Made by a program: the position numbers and the translations under genes. Positions 55,500 to 64,000 of a stretch of 64,000 nucleotides of DNA are shown here, one piece after another; position 1 is the first letter of the stretch; each line of letters opens with the position of its first letter. The notes below the pieces were generated by a model, which saw nothing but the letters and a program-made list of their open reading frames with translations, was not told the DNA's origin and did no database searches. The stretch is from Micrasema longulum. Lineage: Eukaryota > Arthropoda > Insecta > Trichoptera > Brachycentridae. Location: the NCBI GenBank assembly GCA_022494885.1, contig JAGVSM010000464.1:124001-188000 (forward strand), given 5' to 3'.

Positions 55500-55960
55500 T
55501 AGAACTGAGATGGACCTTATATGCATTTTCAAAATACTTCATGTGTCATCTCTGTTGCGATCAATTTCTTTTCATGTTCCCAACCGCGTCACCAGATGTC
55601 AAAATCTGCTATTTATAAAATCTTCTAAGAGCAACTTTGTTTTTTATGCCCCAATGTCCAGAATGTGTAGATTAGTCAATTCATCACACGACTTGGAATT
55701 TTTTGGGATAGATCTTCCGGCTTTTCGTAGATCTCTTCGCGACTAAACAGTGTGGGATGAAGTTGGATTGGCATGGTTTAGCTCAAAGTTTTTGTCTTTC
55801 GTTTTTTGAATATATTGTATACTATTATTGTTTTGCCCTTGTTTGTCTTTGCTAAATAGTTTTATGTTCTTTTTGTTCAGTTTCTTGCATTTATGTTTCT
55901 TCATGTAACTGTTGTAATTGGCTTAGGCCGTATATATATAATAAATAAATAAATAAATAT
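55500..55960 (+). mobile_element. LINE C-terminal remnant and 3' UTR
   Basis: The frame 55510-55746 reads FHVPNRVTRCQNLLFIKSSK, MSRMCRLVNSSHDLEFFGID then LPAFRRSLRD. The 3' UTR ends 'ttggcttaggccgtatatat' and (AAATA)n. Confidence 0.68.
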
Positions 55961-56033
55961 GGTTTATCTTTTTTAGACTTTCTTAATGTGTTAATTAATA
56001 ATATTTTTTTAAATGCTCTGTATTACTTATACA

Positions 56034-56206
56034 TTTTTTTTTTGCACCACAACAGGCCAGGAGGCCTAATTACAGTGGTGAATTACATCACAGAGTACCC
56101 AGGCTTGAGGAAAATCACATTTTAATTTTTGTGTTCTCACCGGGAATCGAACCCGGAACCTTCCGTGCGTGAGTCAAGCGTCTTGACCACTACACCACGG
56201 AGGCCG
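56034..56206 (-). repeat. tRNA-derived SINE, near complete
   Basis: On the minus strand a 75-base tRNA-like head begins GGCCTCCGTGGTGTAGTGG (box A) and has GGTTCGATTCC (box B). The body has 'ctgtgatgtaattcaccac' and the tail ends in poly-A (T-run at 56034-56043). Related copies are at 39080-39255 and the stubs near U1-U3. Confidence 0.82.
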
Positions 56207-56320
56207 CCATTATAATTATGCTTACATGTCTGTATATTTAATTGTATTTGTAACTAATATGTAAAAGGCACTAAGTGCCGTTTATTTCAATAAAATAATA
56301 CAAAATAAAATATTTGTACT
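56207..56320 (+). mobile_element. LINE 3' tail with GGCACTAAGTGCC hairpin
   Basis: 'aaaaggcactaagtgccgtt' followed by 'caataaaataatacaaaata'. This is the same layout as the GGCAGATTTGCC tails but with a diverged, still complementary stem. Confidence 0.55.
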
Positions 56321-56693
56321 TAAGATATTATAAAGTAACTTAATAAAGCTTAAATAAAAGATATAGTTATGTGCATTGCACATATAATATATTATGTACT
56401 AGAGTATAATATCCCAACTGCAAAACTTATGGGGGGAAAATGGATGGATTGTTAGCCTAGCTCACACCATGAATTCTCACATGTTGATACCTATTTGAAA
56501 GTTAAATAATGTTCTGCCCTAATACGAGCTTACCCACCAAGGCAATTGCCTGAATGAATCTTATATTGTCTCCATCTACTTTTCAATGAAGCTTTGATTA
56601 TTCTAGAAATACTTCAATGTTGCATACCTTTTGATTTTTCCTCAATTATAAGATGTTTAAAGGCTTATTACATTATTAATAATTGTGTTTCAG
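56321..56693 (+). other. Acceptor-proximal part of U7 intron
   Basis: Ends TGTGTTTCAG at 56693. The stretch from about 56566 is homologous to the last bases of the window (63959-64000). Confidence 0.6.
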
Positions 56694-57328
56694 GTTTACA
56701 AGCAAGCCCGAAATATTTTGAATATTCAGAACGTCAACATAAATGTCCGAAAAAAGGTGATTTGAAATCACGCAACGTGTCAACTCGTATTAGTGAGAAA
56801 CCATTCTCATGTTCAGAGTGCCAATTTAAATGTTCTAAGAAAGGTAATTTGAAAACACACAAGTTTACTCATACTGATGAGAAACTATTCTCATGCTCAG
56901 AGTGTCAATTTAAATGTTCTCGGAAAAGTAATTTGAAAACACACATGCTTACTCATACTGATGAGAAACTATTCTCATGCTCCGAGTGCCAATATAAATG
57001 TTCACAAAAAGTGCATTTGAAATCCCACATGTCTACTCATACTTATGAGAAACCATTCTCATGCTTAGAGTGCCAATTTAAATGTTCTCGGAAAGGTAAT
57101 TTGAAAACACACATGTTTACTCATACTAATGAGAAATTATTCTCATGCTCCGAGTGTCAATATAAATGTTCGCAAAAAGCTCATTTGAAATCCCACATGT
57201 CTACTCATACTGACGAGAAACCATTTTCATGCCCAGAGTGCCAATTTAAATGTTCACAAAGACGTCATTTGAAATCTCATATGTTTACTCATACCGGTGA
57301 GAAACCATTCTCATATTCCAAATGCTAA
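56694..57328 (+). pseudogene. U7 exon 2: truncated C2H2 array (six good fingers)
   Basis: Acceptor TTTCAG before 56694, phase 1, then LQASPKYFEYSERQHKCPKK: a degenerate first finger that has lost both Cys. Six intact fingers follow (CSECQFKCSKKGNL to CPECQFKCSQRRHL), many with TDEKLF or TYEKPF linkers. The seventh reads FSYSKC with a TAA where its paralogs have CAA, and finger homology ends about 20 bases later in a dispersed repeat. The finger type belongs to the U1-U4 class, whereas the exon 1 remnant at 53297 is of the U5/U6 class. U7 is either a hybrid or two unrelated remnants. Not expected to give a complete product. Confidence 0.8.
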
Positions 57329-57349
57329 TATAAATATTCGCGAAAAGGG

Positions 57350-57535
57350 CGAAAAGACGTGCTGCAATCTAGGTCATATCGGTTATAATGTTAATAAAGA
57401 AATAGAATCCCAATCGTCCATGCGCTCTATAGCTGCAAGATGTGCTGGGTTTCTTATTTACTGCACAAGCGCCCTTGAAGTGATTTTCACAAAAATGGCG
57501 CTTAATAAATTATCCCACTATAATAACAATACTCA
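57350..57535 (+). repeat. Dispersed ATGCGC/TAGCTGCAAG repeat that truncates U7
   Basis: 'gtgctgcaatctaggtcata' through 'tccatgcgctctatagctgc' and 'gattttcacaaaaatggcgc' matches 17165-17330. It starts directly after the last finger codons. Confidence 0.65.
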
Positions 57536-57559
57536 GAATACGATATATGCATATGTAAA

Positions 57560-58470
57560 ACAATATTTTGAGTTTGTCCAAGGTTTTGTAGACAAGGACT
57601 GGATTCAACTCCCCAGGGAGCTGTTAACATTAACATATTACAACAGAGATAAAGAACATTTAAGAGAAGGTAATATAGAAGTCTAGGCATCTACAGGACT
57701 TATGACCTGTCATTTTTGTATTTAAAAAAATAATTATTTATTTATTGGGGATATCAACAGTAATACATGTAACAAAAATATAACAAATAAAATATATAGA
57801 GAATAAAACCAATGACAGATATCCACAGAAATACATTAAATACACGTACAATACATACTAGAGTGTTTGTGTGAGTGTAAGTGAGTGAGAGGGTGGGTGA
57901 GTGGGTGTTATATTGGAATGAGGGTGGACATGTGTGTAAATATTGCACAAGTGTCAAGTGTCGAAAATAAAAATATATATAAAATATTCAGAACTAGAGA
58001 TAAAATAAAATAAAGTAAAATAACATAAAATAAGACTTTCTTATTGAAACTAAATATAAGACAAAAAAGTATGTTTTAAGACGCGCATTTTAAATGTTAT
58101 CATTTTTCAATCAAATGGATCAATAAAGGGAAAGTTCAAATTATATTCACGATCAAAACGTATAAGTGGAGAGTTCTGGGAATAGTTCGTACGAACTGCT
58201 GGCACATGAAATAGAGAGCTCGACGTGTGACGGGTGCGGTAGCCGGGTACATTTAATGATAACGATAACTTACCTAGTTTAAGTGGCCACTTTACACACT
58301 GTGTAACTTTCACCACTCTGCCCATATTTGAACATTTATATTCCTTCAATCCTTCCATCTGTTGATTTTTGTAAGGTTAAACCAGCCAATGACAGGTCAT
58401 AAGCCCTGTAGATGCCTAGACTTTTATATTACCTTCTCTTTAATGTTCTTCATCTCTGTTGTAATACGTT
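57560..58470 (+). mobile_element. Foldback element split by a LINE
   Basis: The left arm X (57560-57716) reads QYFEFVQGFVDKDWIQLPRE then LLTLTYYNRDKEHLREGNIE. The right part (58272-58470) has module Y in inverted orientation (minus strand: QKSTDGRIEGI, MFKYGQSGESYTVCKVAT) and the partial arm ending 'tctctgttgtaatacg'. The two parts join in uninterrupted paralogs; about 555 bases of LINE separate them. Confidence 0.72.
57717..58271 (-). mobile_element. LINE 3' end inserted in the foldback element
   Basis: The minus frame reads LNVPGYRTRHTSSSLFHVPA, VRTNYSQNSPLIRFDREYNL and NFPFIDPFD stop. The low-coordinate side is an A/T-rich 3' UTR with a GTGT-rich stretch and a terminal AATAATTATTTATTTATT. 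Confidence 0.68.
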
Positions 58471-59370
58471 AGTAAATCTAAAATTTGAAAATTGCTTATT
58501 TAGTTGGACTGCTTATTTTTTTGCATGTACCTTTTTATAAGCATAAAATCTTTATTTTGTATTTTGGTTTCCATTGATAAGCTTTAAAAGTCTAATAACT
58601 GCCTTAAAAACGCATGTTTATTTCGTTTCCAATATGCTATTTTTTATGTTTGTTTAATATGTAATAAATTATTCTTGATCCTGTGTTTTTATTTTTAGTG
58701 AGTCAACCAATCAAAAATATTCTATATTTAAAAAAAAAGTTCTTTAAAACTTTTCTTTTTTTTCTTGATTTTTTTAAAATGAAATGTCATTTCCCAAGTA
58801 TTTTAGTTTTTCCATTCTCCTCCCTCTTTCCTTTCCTCTTTACTCAGTCCTCTCCTCATAGTATAGTGTAGATATTGAATCAATTTTTATTTCATAAAAA
58901 ATACTTAAGTTTATCAATATTTTGTGTAATAATGAAAATATTTTTATATGCCGTCAATGTGTTCATTTACCTCTAATTTTTTCAATTTGAACGGTTAACG
59001 GTGGGTAGGTAGGAAGAAATTTCCTTAAAACAATTTGCCCGGCCCTTATGCATTTTTTTGTAAACTGTATATGCATATATAGCGTTTAAATAAATAAATA
59101 AAAATGAATACATTTTTTAATTCTTAGTTTATACACAAGTTTAATATTTTTATAATTAGTTACTGAATTTTTAACGGCGTCGAAACGTGACAATTACACA
59201 AAGCACTTCAAAAAATATCGAGGCCCTTGAAATGTGGTGCTACAGAAAGATATTAAAAATCTCCTGGGTGGACAGAGTCTGAAACGATGACGTTCTCCTA
59301 CGAATAGAAAACGATAAAGAGGTACTGAAGACCATAAATAAATTAGCTCTATTAGTCCCATTAGCTAGAT
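58471..59370. other. AT-rich, little recognised
   Basis: 58960-59105 ('gaagaaatttccttaaaaca' to 'gtttaaataaataaataaaa') looks like a LINE 3' tail. 59210-59330 reads RCYRKILKISWVDRV then VLLRIENDKEVLKTINKL, an RTE-type remnant. Otherwise nothing. Confidence 0.4.
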
Positions 59371-59379
59371 AAGTACCTA

Positions 59380-59538
59380 ATGCAAAGTATATTTATGTCT
59401 ATGACCTTCTAAATCTTCCTAATATCATCTATGATATTGCCTATGTGCCTCTTCGAAATGGCCGCACCGCGTGTTCATCCATCGTATCAACCATTACGTG
59501 CTGTGATCCATGTTCCCGAGGTTTCGTCTGCATAAAAC
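59380..59538 (+). promoter_or_regulatory. Promoter/noncoding first exon of U8 (conserved block)
   Basis: 'atgatattgcctatgtgcct', 'cttcgaaatggccgcaccgc', 'accattacgtgctgtgatcc', 'gtttcgtctgcataaaac', then GTGAGT at 59539. A matching acceptor TTTCCAG (61639-61645) lies 30 bases before the U8 ATG. Confidence 0.5.
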
Positions 59539-60446
59539 GTGAGTTTTATTTAATTTAATTTGAAAGTTCAACACAGGTACATAAAATACCCACAATTTGT
59601 AAATAAGCATTCTTCAGATACTTATATAGCCTCTATTTTAGAACTCTAGCATATTTCATAAATGATACTAGTTAAGTGTGTAGTTTCATTAAATACTTAG
59701 GCTAAGGCTTGAATGCTTTTTTCAAAAGAAAAATCTGTACTTTTACTTTTGATAAATGACAATAGCCTTAGCCTAGGGTTGCCACCCGTCCCGATATATC
59801 GGGACTGTCACCGTTATTGAACCCTCTATCCCGACGTCCAGATGAAACCTAAAATGTCCCGATTTAGAATTACACAGTACAATGCTGTTAATCAACATAA
59901 ATCTTCTACGACCGCACTGACTATGAATGTGTAAATATGGTTGCAAATGCTTCCAGCAATTGATGTATTTAAAGAAATTCATCGAAGCTCATCTTGCCTC
60001 GGTAGAGTGGAAGTTGAAAGGCTCTGTGAAATATTTTTTTCATTTTTTTTTTTAATTTAGCGAGTATTTAATTTCCATTCCTACTCATAAAACCACATTG
60101 AAAAATGTAATATAATTGATGTTGGCCCAGTAAAAAGCAACGATAAAAAATGTCGTTTGCTGCCAGGGACTGTAGAATCAATATTGCAGTATTATGTCAA
60201 TATTAAGTCAGAAAAAATATATAAATATAAATTGAAGCACCAAATAAAATGTAAGAAAAACATATTTATTATATTTCTGAACAACCATTATAAAATTGCT
60301 TTTTTTGTTGCTGCATATGCCCATTCCAGAATGTCTCGACGAGACCCTAGCGAAATATGGCAGCCCTACCTTAGCCATATACAACCAATAATTGGCCATG
60401 CAGGAGAGATAGCCAATCGAAATATTTCGAATATGTTATATATTGA

Positions 60447-60577
60447 ATATGTTCTGTAACTTGAATTATAAAAATTAAACTTTTATTTTATTGGTTGGTT
60501 GGAAGAAATTGCCATTTGGCAATAAGCCTGCCAATGTACAAATGACATTATGTACAAAAAGTTAAATAAATAAATAA
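60447..60577 (+). mobile_element. LINE 3' UTR stub (TTGCC/GGCAA hairpin family)
   Basis: 'ttggttggttggaagaaatt', GCCATTTGGCAATAAGCC and (AAATA)n match 9030-9133. Only the last ~130 bases are present. Confidence 0.7.
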
Positions 60578-60579
60578 AA

Positions 60580-61255
60580 AATACCCTTCTAGATAAACTA
60601 CAACATACAGGAGTTAAGGGACAAGCTCTCAAAATATTTAAAAACTATCTACAAGGAAGAAAACAGTTTACGAAAATTGAAGAACACAAAAGTGAAATAA
60701 CAACAATGCAATTCGGAGTACCTCAGGGATCAATATTAGGACCATTGTTTTATATAATATACATTAACGACATAATACACAGTGACATAATGGGAAAAAA
60801 AACAATCTATGCGGACGACTTACGAATTTTATATGAAAACAAAAATGACATTGAAACGACTAAAACCATCAACAATGACGTGCAAAAACTATTAGAATGG
60901 ACAAACAAAAACTTCTTAACACTAAATGCCAAGAAATGCAATATAATACATTTCGAAACACAAAAGAAGAACCATAACATGAACATAAAAATAAACAACG
61001 AAACTCTTAAAGAACTAGAATATGTGACTTACCTAGGACTCACAATGGACAGACAATTAAAATGGACAAAACACATAGACGGACTCACTAAAGTAATGGC
61101 ATCACTACATAGCCTCTTCTACAAAATTAAAGATTTTATACCAAGAAAGGAAAAAAATTATGATGTACGAAGCCTATGTCAAAAGTAAATTGAGTTACAT
61201 GATCGCCTTCTGGGGAACTGGTAACAAGACAGACATAACAAGAATACAAAGACAA
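60580..61255 (+). mobile_element. LINE reverse transcriptase, partly intact
   Basis: Open from about 60583 through 61188: DKLQHTGVKGQALKIFKNYL, FGVPQGSILGPLFYIIYIND, a catalytic YADDLR at about 60809-60826, NAKKCNIIHF and YLGLTMDRQLKWTKHI. A frameshift near 61170 leads to LSYMIAFWGTGNKTDI. Adenine-rich codon usage differs from neighbouring LINEs. 5'-truncated; lies directly behind the preceding (AAATA)n tail. Confidence 0.78.
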
Positions 61256-61483
61256 CAAAATCATGGATGGAATTTCTGTACCATCTATTTTGAAAAGAGG
61301 AAGTGTGGAAAAATTTACTTTTGAATACATTTGTTTACTACCAACAAGTACCGTTTGGGTTTTTGTTGGATTTATGAGAAGTCCATGTTTTTTTGTCCAT
61401 GAAGAGATATGCTCGAGTGCAAGTGACATTACTCTATGTGTTTCAACAATGTCGACGGGTTCGAAATGAATATACAATTGCAA
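61256..61483 (-). mobile_element. LINE palm/thumb remnant, opposite strand
   Basis: The minus frame reads VDIVETHRVMSLALEHISSW, TKKHGLLINPTKTQTVLVGS and PLFKIDGTEIP. This is the segment between the catalytic motif and KYLG in Jockey-like polymerases. Confidence 0.62.
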
Positions 61484-61675
61484 ATTATTGGATTGATAAA
61501 AAGGGAAAATAAAAGTGGAGAAAGTACAACATTCATGAATTTATTTCTATTTCAGCATCATATTATGTGCAATTTTATTATTTTATAACTTAAGTGAACG
61601 AATTGTGATTTAATTTTCAATATAAATTATTTGAATAATTTCCAGGATACTCTTCAGAACTATTTATAAAAAAAT

Positions 61676-61937
61676 ATGGAAATCGCTTCGGTGAATATTA
61701 AGGCCGAACCGGGGACTGGCGATGCAGAAGGAGATATTCTCCGTACTGGGGAAGGGGCGCCGTGTCGCTATATGAGCGAGGAGCCGGGTGTCGCTACCGT
61801 GAAGGCCGAACCGGGGACCAGTGCTGACCTGCCCAGGATAACAAGTGACATAATTATCTACAGAGATATGGATATCGATTATCCCGACATTAAACAGGAA
61901 TGTTTGGATGTTTCTCGCAACAACAAAATTGTCTCGA
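61676..61937 (+). CDS. U8 exon 1: short KxEPG-repeat N-terminus
   Basis: ATG at 61676 (MEIASVNIKAEPG), donor GTAAGT at 61938; 87 codons plus one base, phase 1. Two repeats with cores IKAE, VKAE and the terminal IKQE; the end reads YPDIKQECLDVSRNNKIVSS. The MEIAS start is like U1-U4, but the upstream block is like U5 and U6. GC content is higher than in the other copies. No finger exon follows in the window. The last 40 bases (63959-64000) match the region ~125 bases before the U7 exon 2 acceptor, so exon 2 should lie just to the right. Confidence 0.83.
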
Positions 61938-62029
61938 GTAAGTAGCACTTTCTTCCACTCTATCTGCTCTGAGATTGCATCTGTGGACTATGGATGATGA
62001 TTCGCAGAGGACGTAAACTCTTATTATAT

Positions 62030-62900
62030 AATTGCCGACATAACATTGAGGTTGGGAAGCAAAAAGACATGGAAGAGTAGAAAAAGATGTTGAAAGAAGA
62101 GTCAATGCGGGCAACAAAATGAACGGAGCACTAAGCGCAGTAATTGCTAATAAAAATATGTCAATCGAAGCTAAACTGGCAGTGCACAACGAAGTTTTAG
62201 TCCCAACACTTATGTATGGAGGTGAAACGTGGAACTGGCAGAGGAAGGATGAAATCCGAGTGAACGCGGTTGAAATGGTATTCAGAATCAGGTAAAAGAA
62301 TTTGTGTACCTGGGAAGCATGTTTACTAGGGATGGAAAGACCGAGAAGATATTGAAATGAGGGTAAGTGCCGGAAACAGGGTGAACAGTGCTCTGAAATC
62401 TACTTTGGCAAACAAATATTTATCGCAGGAGGATAAACTAGCAGTTCACAATGGAGTTCTAGTGCTAACTCTAATGTATGGGAGCGAAGTAAGACGATGA
62501 AATTAGGTTGAATGCTGTTGAAATGCGATCCCTCAGGCAAATGTGTGATAAAAAGATGCATTATAGGTGCACAAATGTCAAAATCCGTGAACTGTGTAAG
62601 GCTGAGACATGCATTATCGACAGAATCAAGAAAGGGGTGCTGCGTTGGTTTGGACATGTAGAGCGAATGAACAGCGAAAGAACGGCTAAAAGGATCTACG
62701 ATGCGAATGTTGATGGATGCAGAAAACGAGGAAGACCGAGAAAGACATGGCACAATCGAGTCCATCAAATACTTGAAGATGGACATGTCAAATTAGGAAT
62801 AATCGGCGTGCGTGCATGAGAAAATGTATGAATGTAGAAGAAGCGAGGTCTGTATGCCAAGATAAAGTGATATGGCGTTCTATCCTATCTTCCTACCCCT
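62030..62900 (+). mobile_element. RTE-like LINE C-terminal remnant
   Basis: Frames read GNKMNGALSAVIANKNMSIE, KLAVHNEVLVPTLMYGGETW, then 62508-62819 VEMRSLRQMCDKKMHYRCTN, LRWFGHVERMNSERTAKRIY and GCRKRGRPRKTWHNRVHQIL. It appears to contain two overlapping partial copies (the LMYG segment occurs twice, at 62211 and 62473). Confidence 0.75.
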
Positions 62901-62934
62901 ACGGGGAAACGGCTTGATGGTACAAACATGTACG

Positions 62935-63800
62935 CCAGTAAAAAAGTCTAATGATATAAAGTACCTTGGTAGTAATATGAAATGGATATTACAAATAAAT
63001 GCCATATGGTAAAAAGAGTTACATACACTTGTTTACATGTCTGTTAGATTAAAAAACATTCTGTCTGTAAAAAATATAAAAACTGTCTACTACGCAATCA
63101 TACAGTTTATTCTGCAGTATGGAATCATAGGATGGGGAGGAGCTTACAAGACAAATTTACGTCCACTTTTAACTGCCCAATAAACAATTGCTAAAATCGT
63201 ATTTAAGAAACTTAGAACTTGCCCTTCAAATTTATTTTTTAAAGAACTAGACAAACCTTCAATTGATGACATCTTTAATAAAACATCCATCATACAAACT
63301 TTCAAAGAAAAAGAAAAAAAAAACACTCATTTACAAGATTTTAGAAATTATTACTCATATGTTGGGGATTAAAACTTTAATAATCTTCCAGAAATATCAA
63401 AATCAATAGCAAATATTAAAACTTGAAATGTAAATTTAAATAACACACGAGACCCACCCTATTCTGAGTTACAAACAGTGAAAAATTATGCATATTTGTA
63501 GTATAATAACTAATTTTAAGGAACCTGTTCCTTAAATTAATAATGAAATGTAAATAAATTATAATACCTATATGTATACATTCATGTTTTATTATTAAAA
63601 CTCTCTACTGATTATGCTTTTTTTTTTAAATATAAATCTTGTATAATATTTGGTTTAATTTTTTTTTATATAAATCTTGGGTATAAGGAAATTCATGTTC
63701 TTAAAATAAAAAAAATAATATTTAGACAAATATGTTAGTATTATAAATGTTTGTAAAAGGCAGATTTGCCGTTTATGTTAATAAAATAAAATAAATGTAC
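62935..63800 (+). mobile_element. LINE polymerase C-terminus with GGCAGATTTGCC tail
   Basis: Reads SNDIKYLGSNMKW, VRLKNILSVKNIKTVYYAII, QFILQYGIIGWGGAYKTNLR, LRTCPSNLFF and FRNYYSYVGD. The 3' UTR ends with 'ggcagatttgccgtttatgt' and TAATAAAATAAAATAAA at 63755-63795, linking this tail to its coding region. Several stops. Confidence 0.68.
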
Positions 63801-64000
63801 ATATAAAATGAAAATTTATGTAAAACAAACTCCCTTTCTAAACACGAGTTTTCACTTTATTAGAGAGGTAGAAACGTTATTAGTAACCATATATGTTTAG
63901 AACATTTATAATTTTATACTTACTGTGTGAAAAAAAATCAATAAACGAAAAAAATGTTATCTCAATCCACTTTTCCATGTAGCTCTGATTATTTTAGAAA

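Larger units (their letters stand above)
59539..61645 (+). other. Predicted U8 5' UTR intron, filled with LINE pieces
   Basis: GTGAGT to TTTCCAG. Holds an unrecognised stretch (59750-60440, including 'gccacccgtcccgatatatc') and three LINE pieces listed separately. Confidence 0.4.
61938..64000 (+). other. U8 intron (partial; runs off right edge)
   Basis: Starts GTAAGT and is filled by two LINE fragments. At 63959-64000 it reaches sequence homologous to 56566-56606 ('cttttcaatgaagctttgat', 'attattctagaaa'). Confidence 0.65.

Noticed and set aside
56131..56206. Functional tRNA gene on the minus strand
   Set aside because: Good A and B boxes, but it continues into a SINE body with a poly-A tail and has diverged relatives. 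Called a SINE head instead.
1..64000. CRISPR array or bacterial defence system
   Set aside because: The direct repeats seen are coding finger repeats, exon 1 repeats or transposon copies. The window is eukaryotic and has introns.

Overview
This is a eukaryotic, AT-rich, repeat-dense window, most likely from an insect. A moth or butterfly is plausible, but nothing here proves the order. The support is two-exon C2H2 zinc-finger genes with GT-AG introns, decayed non-LTR retrotransposons (Jockey/CR1-like and RTE-like), tRNA-derived SINEs, MITEs and a relic mariner. There are no bacterial operons and no CRISPR array.

The backbone is a cluster of eight copies (U1-U8) of one polydactyl zinc-finger gene. 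Each copy has exon 1, which encodes an acidic N-terminus built of ~34-residue repeats around V/I-K-x-E-P-G. A phase-1 intron follows, then exon 2 with the whole finger array. U1-U4 lie on the minus strand (1-39 kb): U1 exon 1 at 2686-3256 (its exon 2 should lie left of the window), U2 at 9995-13637, U3 at 24866-27510, U4 at 35671-38915. U5-U8 lie on the plus strand (44.8-64 kb): U5 at 44853-47218, U6 at 50446-52481, U7 a broken copy (53297-53369 and 56694-57328), U8 exon 1 at 61676-61937 (its exon 2 should lie right of the window). The two arrays diverge around 39-44.8 kb. The predicted spliced proteins are 576 aa with 11 fingers (U2), 616 aa with 13 (U3), 737 aa with 17 (U4), 547 aa with 14 (U5) and 572 aa with 12 (U6).

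The minus units share introns, 5' flanks and intergenic blocks. They therefore arose by segmental tandem duplication of a unit that already carried a LINE remnant and a CpG-rich intronic block. U5, U6 and U8 share a ~160 bp upstream block that looks like a promoter plus noncoding first exon.

The space between genes is mostly mobile DNA: 3' ends of several LINE families, a PIF/Harbinger-like palindromic MITE (two copies, TAA and TTA target duplications), a larger inverted-repeat element with one of these nested inside, and an unfamiliar foldback family. That family has coding-like convergent modules and 10-11 bp target duplications. Two observations stand out: the tandem SUMO/synergy-control-type motifs in every exon 1, and the foldback family with its two conserved reading frames.
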